Shown piece after piece: positions 1 to 6,100 of a DNA stretch of 7,112 nucleotides (the first letter of the stretch is position 1; every line of letters begins with the position of its first letter). The DNA comes from Phycisphaerae bacterium (GTDB lineage: Bacteria; Planctomycetota; Phycisphaerae; UBA1845; UTPLA1): assembly GCA_016935885.1 (NCBI GenBank), contig JAFGQA010000477.1:1-7112 (forward strand), in the 5' to 3' direction. A program made the position numbers and the translations under genes. The notes beneath the pieces were generated by a model. That model saw only the letters and a list, made by a program, of their open reading frames with translations. It did not search any database and had not been told where the DNA came from.

Positions 1-19
1 CACCCGTGGCAACGATCCT

Positions 20-37
20 CCGCCCCATTCGGGGCGG
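20..37 (+). terminator. GC-rich hairpin, possible terminator of an upstream gene
   Basis: A perfect 7-bp stem (CCGCCCC with GGGGCGG) closes a 4-nt ATTC loop. Only a short GTT follows, so there is no proper U-tract and a classical intrinsic terminator is not proven. It is the first of three consecutive hairpins before the first gene, which fits the 3' end of a gene left of the window. Confidence 0.35.
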
Positions 38-73
38 GTTCGACCGCTGGCCCCTTTCACGGGCCTTCCTCAT

Positions 74-94
74 ACCACCGGCTCTGCCGGTGGT
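74..94. other. Perfect 9-bp inverted repeat
   Basis: ACCACCGGC and GCCGGTGGT are exact reverse complements separated by TCT. A weaker 5-bp stem (GGCCC/GGGCC, 49-65) lies between this and the hairpin at 20-37. The element lies 80 bp upstream of the GTG start at 174. It could be a terminator stem without U-tract, a leader structure or a protein-binding palindrome; the sequence does not decide. Confidence 0.4.
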
Positions 95-160
95 CGCTGA
101 TTCCGCGAGCGCTGTTTCTCGCCCGAAATCGGCGATCCTACGCTACGCCTGGGGTAGAAA

Positions 161-168
161 GGGAGGTG
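161..168 (+). promoter_or_regulatory. Ribosome binding site that fixes the GTG start at 174
   Basis: GGGAGGTG is a near-consensus Shine-Dalgarno sequence. Its GGAGG core ends 7 nt before the GTG at 174. The frame stays open upstream to about position 6, but that stretch is filled with hairpins and has no comparable ribosome binding site, so the short version of the gene is preferred. Confidence 0.7.
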
Positions 169-173
169 CAGTC

Positions 174-464
174 GTGGTCCTCCTCAGGACCAGAAAGCTT
201 GTCGTCGCTGGCGTGATTGTGGCCGTTCTCTCCCTCGCCAACGCACTCCCAATCGCAACGTGGCTGGATGATTCTCGCGTGATCGGCTGGGCCCGCTACA
301 TTCGCGAGGAGTACGCCACGGGCACGGCGATCACCGTCATTGCTGTGTTGCTGTTCTTGATCGGCTCGCCGGTTCGGAAGGCTCTCATCCGGCGATGCAG
401 CGTGTGCGATCACTTTCTGTTCAGGCCGGGCAAGTACTGCAGGGCATGCGGGAGTCGGGTGTGA
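174..464 (+). CDS. Small membrane protein with C-terminal zinc-ribbon-like CxxC pair
   Basis: I do not recognise a named family. The 96-residue product, read from the GTG at 174, begins with a basic N-terminus (RTRK). A hydrophobic segment follows at about residues 9-29, then a polar stretch (about 31-50, WLDDSRVIGWARYIREEY), then a second hydrophobic segment at about 51-66. After a basic linker (RKALIRR) it ends in C75-x2-C78-x10-C89-x2-C92, a treble-clef or zinc-ribbon-like layout that probably binds one zinc ion. The basic linker suggests, by the positive-inside rule, that the zinc end is cytoplasmic. It lies 117 bp upstream of the DUF554 gene on the same strand. No function can be assigned. 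A gene is likely because of the strong ribosome binding site and the two CxxC pairs right before the stop. Confidence 0.65.
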   Translation: MVLLRTRKLVVAGVIVAVLSLANALPIATWLDDSRVIGWARYIREEYATGTAITVIAVLLFLIGSPVRKALIRRCSVCDHFLFRPGKYCRACGSRV

Positions 465-505
465 GTGCGAGTGTGTACGGGCCGGCATAGTCGGCATCTG
501 CATCT

Positions 506-530
506 GTTGACCGCCGATCGTTGACCGCCG
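506..530. repeat. 11-bp direct repeat upstream of the DUF554 gene
   Basis: GTTGACCGCCG occurs at 506-516 and again at 520-530, separated by ATC, so the period is 14 bp. It sits in the 117-bp gap before the TTG start at 582. TTGACC in each copy resembles a -35 box, but no convincing -10 box follows at the right spacing. A tandem operator or a simple slippage duplication are both possible. Confidence 0.45.
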
Positions 531-566
531 GCCTGCTCCCCATTACGGTTGGCCACCGGGGCACAC

Positions 567-574
567 ACAGGAGG
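567..574 (+). promoter_or_regulatory. Ribosome binding site that fixes the TTG start at 582
   Basis: ACAGGAGG ends 7 nt before the TTG at 582. Two earlier in-frame TTG codons exist: one at 549, with no ribosome binding site, and one at 576, only 1 nt after this site. The 582 start is therefore the best choice, and it also begins the protein just before the conserved GTLVN motif. Confidence 0.7.
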
Positions 575-581
575 CTTGGCC

Positions 582-1379
582 TTGTGGTCCATCCTGAACG
601 GAACCCTTGTTAACGGTTGCACGGTGGCCGTGGGCAGCCTTATTGGTCTGACGGTGTCAGGAAGGCTCCCCGACCGTTTTCAGAGGATCATCCTGGACGG
701 ATTGGGCTTAGTGACCATCGTGCTCGGTGTGGATGCGTCCGTCGTCGTGATGACCAAGACCGTGGAACGCTACGGAACGGGGATACCGACCTATGGCGCC
801 CGTCTGGCTATGGTCGTTGTCGGGACGCTGCTGATCGGCGCCATCCTGGGAACCGCCCTCCGTCTTCACCAACGTGTCGAGAATCTGGGTACAATCATTC
901 ACGACCGGTTTGGCGGCAAATCGGATGACCCACAAGCGATCCATTCACGTTCCTTCGCTCAGGGCTTTCTGTCGGCCAGCGTCATCTTCTGCGTTGGCCC
1001 CTTGACGCTCCTCGGCTGTCTGAACAACGGCACTCACGCCGATCCAAGTTACCTATACATTAAGGCGTGCCTGGATGCATTCTGCTCGCTGGCTCTTGCC
1101 GCCTCTCTTGGTGTGGGCGTGGCCTTCAGTGTGGTCACGGTTCTCGTGTTTCAGGGCGCCTTGTCGATTGCAGCGTTCTACATCGCCGGTAGTATTCCCG
1201 ACCTATCGATTCAATTGATGAACATCGTTGGGGGCCTGATCCTGCTGGCGACGGCCTTTATGCTGCTGGAGATCAAGAAGATCCCCGTGGCCAATCTGCT
1301 CCCGGGCATCTTCCTGCCCCCGCTTGCCGTATGGCTGGTCGAACGATGCTCGCCCGGCTGCCTGATCACCGGCCCTTGA
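582..1379 (+). CDS. DUF554 family integral membrane protein (YqgA/YdfK-like)
   Basis: The 265-residue product matches the DUF554 family, whose members are polytopic inner-membrane proteins of unsettled function, possibly transporters. Family hallmarks are visible. GTLVN followed by a Gly-rich hydrophobic helix lies at residues 7-25. DGLGLVTIVLG follows shortly after. The conserved core GFLSAS...FCVGPLTLLG lies at about residues 128-145. Next come the helix pair with KACLDAFCSLALAASLGVG and the C-terminal helices ending in LLPGIFLPPLAVWL. I count about seven or eight hydrophobic segments. A charged loop (LHQRVENLG...DRFGGKSDDPQ) precedes the central motif, as in relatives. The length is somewhat above the roughly 230-240 residues of common members, mainly at the C-terminus. 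The start is TTG, set by the ribosome binding site at 567-574. The gene follows the small zinc-ribbon membrane protein and precedes a nitroreductase on the same strand; no shared pathway is evident. Confidence 0.9.
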   Translation: MWSILNGTLVNGCTVAVGSLIGLTVSGRLPDRFQRIILDGLGLVTIVLGVDASVVVMTKTVERYGTGIPTYGARLAMVVVGTLLIGAILGTALRLHQRVENLGTIIHDRFGGKSDDPQAIHSRSFAQGFLSASVIFCVGPLTLLGCLNNGTHADPSYLYIKACLDAFCSLALAASLGVGVAFSVVTVLVFQGALSIAAFYIAGSIPDLSIQLMNIVGGLILLATAFMLLEIKKIPVANLLPGIFLPPLAVWLVERCSPGCLITGP

Positions 1380-1525
1380 ATCGACCCCTGGGAAAACCCA
1401 TGATGCACGCAGGTTGTCGTTGGAGAGGGTCCACGCCCGGTGTGCTGGTACGGCTTGCTGCGGCGGGAGATAGCAGAACTTGTGCGACCGACAAGAGGAC
1501 AGGCGCCATGTTAGGCTGAGTTTGT

Positions 1526-1531
1526 GAGGAG
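1526..1531 (+). promoter_or_regulatory. Ribosome binding site of the nitroreductase gene
   Basis: GAGGAG ends 6 nt before the ATG at 1538 and rules out the TTG at 1532, which it directly touches. Confidence 0.7.
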
Positions 1532-1537
1532 TTGACG

Positions 1538-2107
1538 ATGCTACGCAAATTGATTGAGATGAATCGAAGCTATCGTCGGTTTGATCAGGCAGCCATGATT
1601 GACCGCAGCATGCTGGAGGAGCTGATCGACCTGGCAAGGCTGTCGCCCTCGGCGGCGAACCTTCAGCCGTTGAAGTACATCCTCTCTTACACACCCGAAC
1701 GGAATGCAGCGATTTTCCCGTGCCTCGCCTGGGCAGGCTACCTCACGGACTGGCCTGGCCCCGCGGAAGGCGAACGGCCGTCCGCGTACGTCGTCATCCT
1801 GGGAGACACCGGAATCAGTCAATCGTTTGGCTGCGATCACGGCATCGCAGCGCAGAGCATTCTGCTCGGAGCCGTCGAGAAAGGGCTCGGCGGATGCATG
1901 ATTGGGTCGATTCGGCGAGATGGGCTCCGCAAGGTTATCGAGATCCCCGATCGCTATGAGATCCTGCTCGTGATTGCTCTCGGCAGACCCAAGGAGAAGG
2001 TTGTCCTTGAGACCGTCGGCCCCTCCGGAAACATCAAGTACTGGCGTGACAACCAAGACATCCACCATGTCCCCAAGCGGCCACTGGGAGAGATCATCAT
2101 TTGCTAG
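1538..2107 (+). CDS. Nitroreductase family protein
   Basis: The 189-residue product belongs to the nitroreductase superfamily, FMN-dependent NAD(P)H oxidoreductases that usually act as cytoplasmic homodimers. The N-terminal RSYRRF (residues 10-15) corresponds to the conserved R-S-x-R-x-F phosphate-contacting motif. PSAANLQP (37-44) is the second FMN-contacting motif. GCDHGIAAQSILLGAVEKGLGG followed by CMIGSI (up to residue 125) is the conserved helix and glycine turn, and LVIALGRPKE is the typical strand-5 end. The tail HVPKRPLGEIII is characteristic of a short nitroreductase subgroup. The length is normal and the gene looks intact. The ATG at 1538 is preferred over the in-frame TTG at 1532 because GAGGAG (1526-1531) ends 6 nt before the ATG and abuts the TTG. 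Its natural substrate cannot be read from the sequence. The 158-bp gap after DUF554 may hold its own promoter, but I found no convincing -35/-10 pair there. Confidence 0.92.
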   Translation: MLRKLIEMNRSYRRFDQAAMIDRSMLEELIDLARLSPSAANLQPLKYILSYTPERNAAIFPCLAWAGYLTDWPGPAEGERPSAYVVILGDTGISQSFGCDHGIAAQSILLGAVEKGLGGCMIGSIRRDGLRKVIEIPDRYEILLVIALGRPKEKVVLETVGPSGNIKYWRDNQDIHHVPKRPLGEIIIC

Positions 2108-2162
2108 ACACTGACAGGGGCAGGCGGCATGCCAATCCTTCCGTTCACCTGAAGACTTCCGA

Positions 2163-2387
2163 TTGACCCTGGGCAGCGGGACGGTGGAGTTGGCTCAACC
2201 GCGTGTTCGTGATATTCCCGACGGCCGGGAGCCATGCGAATCGAAGATCCTGCGGAAGCACCAGCGACGGAGCGACACGATCGACGAGACGTTCATGAAG
2301 CTGTTCATCGAGGGGCTGGCGACGCGGGACTTTGAGCCGTCGTTGCGGCTGCTGGTGGGCGAGCAGGCTCCGCTGTATACGCCATCG
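2163..2387 (+). pseudogene. Internal fragment of an IS256/Mutator-type transposase
   Basis: The frame encodes TLGSGTVELAQPRVRD, then SKILRKHQRRSDTIDE, then LFIEGLATRDFEPSLRLL ending in GEQAPL. This succession (PRVRD, SKIL..hQRRS, LF.EGLATRDFEP.LR.L.GE.APL) matches the region just before the DDE catalytic core of IS256/Mutator transposases. In intact relatives APL is followed by S.STI.R and the DDE domain. Here similarity stops at about 2375-2387 and the frame ends at a TGA at 2445-2447. The N-terminal part is missing upstream: the frame is closed by a TGA at 2112-2114, and no proper start or ribosome binding site is seen. About 75 residues of a protein normally near 400 remain, so it is a dead remnant. 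No terminal inverted repeats were recognised. Whether it arrived by insertion or is the residue of a deletion is unclear. Confidence 0.75.
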
Positions 2388-2390
2388 AAA

Positions 2391-2415
2391 GCGGCGAGGC
2401 CTTCGGGCCTCCCGC
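2391..2415. other. UUCG-capped hairpin at the transposase/dockerin junction
   Basis: GAGGCC-TTCG-GGCCTC forms a perfect 6-bp stem with a stable TTCG tetraloop. It extends by GCGG/CCGC after one bulged C at 2395, for 10 bp in all. No T-tract follows. It lies exactly where transposase similarity ends and before the dockerin-like frame begins, so it may be a terminator-like relic or a rearrangement hotspot. Confidence 0.45.
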
Positions 2416-2430
2416 GCCCAACGCTACTGG

Positions 2431-2616
2431 ACCGAGTTGCTGGGTGACCTCGATGGCGACAGGGACGTGGACGAAGCAGACGTGCCCATCTTCATCGACG
2501 TCCTGCTCGGCGAGAACACGAACCCTACGCACACGACGCTGGCTGACTTGGACCAATCAGGCCTGGCTGACCGTCTGGATGTATCGCCGTTCGTGGAGGC
2601 CTTGTTGTCCACATAG
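2431..2616 (+). pseudogene. C-terminal dockerin-like end of a lost secreted protein
   Basis: In a frame different from the transposase remnant there are two calcium-loop-like repeats. The first is DLDGDRDVDEAD (2446-2481), followed by the helix VPIFIDVLLG. The second is DLDQSGLADRLD (2545-2580), followed by VSPFVEALL, ending at the TAG at 2614-2616. Acidic residues at loop positions 1, 3, 5 (Ser in the second loop), 9 and 12 and the hydrophobic helix after each loop match type I dockerin-like C-termini. In planctomycetes such C-termini end many secreted proteins. Upstream, the same frame only shadows the transposase fragment and has no signal peptide, start or ribosome binding site. The body of the protein is therefore missing and this is a gene end left by rearrangement. 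A short expressed protein is unlikely. Confidence 0.7.
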
Positions 2617-2644
2617 ATTCCCCTGCGCCGTTCGCCGTAGCCAG

Positions 2645-2666
2645 CCGCGCCCGTGGGCCCGCGCGG
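2645..2666 (+). terminator. Hairpin downstream of the dockerin-like gene end
   Basis: CCGCGC and GCGCGG form a 6-bp GC-only stem around a 10-nt loop, 28 bp after the TAG at 2614-2616. There is no U-tract, so the terminator assignment rests on position and stem strength only. Confidence 0.25.
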
Positions 2667-2812
2667 TGCCGTGCCAGCCGATCAGGCTTGGACACGTGAA
2701 CTGCGTAAGTCGCCGTGTGACAACGGAAACAAGACTCTCGGTGGCGGGTACACGGGTTCTCGTGTTCGCGAACGCCGCACCGACCGATATCGCCCCGCTC
2801 TCGGGGGAGCAG

Positions 2813-2842
2813 TTGATTTGGCTGGCTGTATTCGTGTAGACT
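2813..2842 (+). promoter_or_regulatory. Weak sigma-70-type promoter candidate
   Basis: TTGATT (2813-2818) and TAGACT (2837-2842) are separated by 18 bp and resemble -35 and -10 boxes. If used, the transcript would carry a leader of about 320 nt including the hairpin at 2875-2893. Such matches are common by chance. Confidence 0.25.
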
Positions 2843-2874
2843 GGGTGTTGAGGGCGCTAAGCTGGGTGGGAAGA

Positions 2875-2893
2875 GCGCGCCTGCAAGGCGCGC
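2875..2893. other. Perfect 7-bp GC inverted repeat in the leader
   Basis: GCGCGCC and GGCGCGC flank a TGCAA loop. The stem is strong, but the downstream bases (GGATCCC) lack a T-run. It lies about 275 bp before the peptidase start and may be a terminator relic or a leader structure. Confidence 0.4.
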
Positions 2894-3070
2894 GGATCCC
2901 GGCGGCAAAGTGGAATCGTTGCCATCGGAAGCTGGCCAAAGGGAGTCTGTGTGCTTGGACGAGAGTGAGCGGCAGGCCCGGAACCGAGATCGTCTTTGGC
3001 GACGGCGCCGCGGCTTTTGTTGCACGTCGCCAAGCGCGGCCCCCCGGTGCATCGAGTGTGCCCGGTTGGC

Positions 3071-3076
3071 TATGAT
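3071..3076 (+). promoter_or_regulatory. Candidate -10 box upstream of the peptidase gene
   Basis: TATGAT matches five of six consensus -10 positions and is AT-rich in a GC-rich stretch. No good -35 box lies 16-18 bp upstream. If it works, the 5' leader would be about 85 nt. Confidence 0.3.
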
Positions 3077-3168
3077 CACTTCGCGCACGGTGCGGCGTGT
3101 TGAGGCTTCGCGCCGCGGTAGCCCTCACAGGCGAGCACGAAACAGGTTTGCGGTGAAAGGAGATTCGG

Positions 3169-6100
3169 ATGATGACGCGTGAGACCAAGGAAGTCCTTCG
3201 TACAGGGCGCGGCTGGATGGCGGCGGCGATGATCGTGATCGTGGCCGCGGCGACCACGTTGTTGGCCCAGGAAAACCCGCCATTGGCTGAGCCTGTCGAT
3301 GATGGGCAGGTGTATGCGCTGCGATACACCGCCACGTATTCCGTTGATCAACTCGCATTCGGCACGCTGCACGGGTACGACACCGTAAGGCTGGAGCATA
3401 CCGGCTGTCTGAATCAACCTGGCCAGCCGATGCTGCCGAGCCATACGCTGCGGATTGCGCTGCCGGCGGAGATGACGGTCACCGGCGTGCGCGTGGTGGC
3501 GACGAAGACGGTGGAAATCGCCGGGAAGTATTCGGTGTTTCCTGCTCAGCGTCCGCGACGCGTGTCCGACGGCGGCAACGACACGAGTTTCATCGAGCCT
3601 GATGCGAGGATCTACGGTTCGACGGAGCCCTACCCGGCGGAGCTCGCGGAGTTCACCCATCAGACCGATCTCGCCGGCCAGGGCATCGCCCTCGTTCGAC
3701 TCCACCCCGTGCGATACACCCCCGCGGAGAAATCGCTCACGCTCTACACCTCAATCGAATTCGAGCTCGAGGGCGTCCGCGGTTATTCCTGCGGCGATTA
3801 CCTGCCCGAGAACACCTCCGCCCGCGGCCGAGCGGCGTATGATCGCACCGTCGCGGACATGGTCGTCAATCCCGATGCCATCGAACTGAGAACATCGGGC
3901 GCTGCCCCTGTTCCCGGTCGCGGCGTCGCCTCCGGCAGCTACGATTACGTCATCGTCACGACGAGTAGCTGGGTGGACGATTTCCAGCCACTGGCGGATT
4001 GGAAGACCAAGAAGGGCACGCCGGCCACGATCGTCACGACAGATTGGATCTACAACAGCGGCGGTTACAGCGGCACGAACCAGCAGAAGATACGGGCTTT
4101 CGTCCAGGACGCCCACAATACCTGGGGAGCCATGTACTTCCTGCTGGGTGGCGACACCGACACGATCCCGTGTGACGTCCGCACGTTTCCTTCGGTTGAC
4201 CCGGAGTCGGTGCCCAACGACACTTACTACGCCGACTACGACGCCGACTGGACTTGTGAGGTCCACCTCGGCCGCGCCTCCGTACGGAACACGTCCGCGA
4301 TCAGCACGTTCAACAACAAGGTTTTCACATACGAGAAGAACCCGCCGCTGAGCGACTATGCCAAGACGATCGCCTTCTTCGGCTTCGACCTGGACGACTA
4401 CACCGACGGCGAGGACACCAAGATCGACATCGACAATCTGTACGTGCCGTCGGGCTGGACGTTCCGCAGCGAGTACGACAGCGAATCCGGCGGCCACAAG
4501 ACGGACGTGATCGCGTACATGAACCAGGGCAACCACCTCCAGAATCTCATCGACCATTGCAACGAGTCCGTCATGGGCGCGGGCTACTGGAACCACGACA
4601 CGACGCTCAGCACGTCCGACATCGACGCCCTCTACAACGGCGACCGCCAGATCATCTTCTATACGCTGGGGTGCTGGCCGTGCGCGTTCGATTACACAAG
4701 CTGCATCGCCGAGCATTTCGTTCGTGACAGCAACGGAGGTGGAATGGCCTTCGTCGGCAACACGCGCTACGGGTGGTACTACCAGGGTTACGACGACTAC
4801 CTTTCGGCTCGCTTCGACCGCTACTTCTTCCGCTCGCTGTTCAGCCAGGGCCACTACATCCTCGGTGAGTGCTTCTCGGACCACAAGAACGACTCATACG
4901 AGAACGAGGATGTGTACCAGTACATCTTCACCGAGCTGACGCTGTTGGGTGACCCGGAACTCCCGATCTGGACGGAGAACCCGCTAAGCCTCGCCGTGTC
5001 ACACGCGGCCACGCTGAACGTCGGCAACTACACGACCTTCCCGGTTACCGTCACCAGCGGCGGCGGCCCCGTCAACACCGCGACCGTGTGCCTGTGGAAG
5101 GACGGCGACGTCTACGAGATTGCCCAGACCAACTCCTCGGGCGTGGCCAGCTTCGGCTTCACGCCCGGCTCGGCCGGCACGATGTACGTCACCGCAACCA
5201 AGCACAATTATCTCCCGGAGGAGAGCAGCGCGGAGGTCATCGCCGGCACCACCTACACGCTGACGGTCAACATCACCGGCAGCGGCAGCGTCGATCTCGA
5301 CCCGCCCGGCGGAGTCTACGCCGAGAATACCACGGTGGAATTGACTGCCAACGCCAACCCCGGCTGGACATTCGACCACTGGGAGAACGACCTGAGCGGC
5401 AGCGATAACCCCGACACCATCCTGATGAACGGCAACAAGACGGTCACGGCCGTGTTCGTCGAGGATGAATACACGCTGACGATCTACGTGACCGGCAACG
5501 GCTCGGTCGGCAAGAACCCGGACCAAGCCACCTACAACTACGGTGATAACGTCCAACTAACCGCGAATGCCGGCACCGGCTGGCACTTCGACCACTGGGA
5601 AAATGACCTGAGCGGCTCGAACAACCCCGAGACGATCACCATGTACGGCAACCGGACGGTCACTGCCGTCTTCGTCGAGGATCAGTACACGCTGACGATC
5701 AACATCACCGGCAGCGGCTCGGTAACGAAGGACCCCAACCAGGCCACGTATACCTATGGCGACGACGTCGAGTTGACGGCGAATGCCGGCACCGATTGGC
5801 ACTTTGATCACTGGGAGGGTGGCCTGACCGGCTCGAATAACCCGGACACGATCACCATGTACTCGAACCAGACGGTCACCGCCGTCTTCGTCGAGGACCA
5901 GGACCCCCTGTATATCTCCTTCCCCAGCGGACTGCCCGAATATCTCACCCCCGACGTGGCCACCCCATTCGATGTTCAGATTACCGACGGTGAAGAAAGC
6001 TACGTGCCGGGCACCGGCACGCTGCACTATCGCTACGACGGTGGAACGTACCTCACCTCGGCATTGACGCACGTCAGCGGCAACATCTACGAGGCCACGC

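Larger units (their letters stand above)
2617..3168. other. Intergenic region and leader of the C25-like peptidase
   Basis: No coding region is supported in these 552 bases; the open frames present have no ribosome binding site and no recognisable protein motif. The stretch contains inverted repeats at 2645-2666, 2875-2893 and 2996-3033 (TTGGCGAC/GTCGCCAA, 8-bp stem with a 22-nt loop) and two weak promoter candidates. I could not match it to a known riboswitch. It probably carries the promoter and 5' untranslated region of the peptidase gene. Confidence 0.5.

Noticed and set aside
6..173. N-terminal extension of the small membrane protein back to a GTG at 6
   Set aside because: The extension covers several strong hairpins, has no ribosome binding site, and encodes no recognisable motif. 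The GTG at 174 has a near-ideal ribosome binding site.
549..581. Upstream TTG start for the DUF554 protein
   Set aside because: There is no ribosome binding site before 549. ACAGGAGG at 567-574 is ideally spaced for the TTG at 582, and the added residues are not part of the family core.
2163..2447. An active insertion sequence
   Set aside because: Only about 75 residues of transposase similarity remain. The DDE core is absent, and no terminal inverted repeats or start site were seen.
2682..3335. A 217-codon minus-strand frame and several + strand frames in 2653-3182
   Set aside because: All lack a plausible ribosome binding site and protein motifs. The minus-strand frame also overlaps the signal-peptide end of the peptidase. 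Low-complexity Arg/Ser/Pro-rich translations are typical of non-coding GC-rich DNA.
3751..4884. A 377-codon open frame on the minus strand
   Set aside because: It is antisense to the C25 catalytic domain, which has clear family motifs on the + strand. The minus-strand product is Val/Ala/Arg-rich without motifs.
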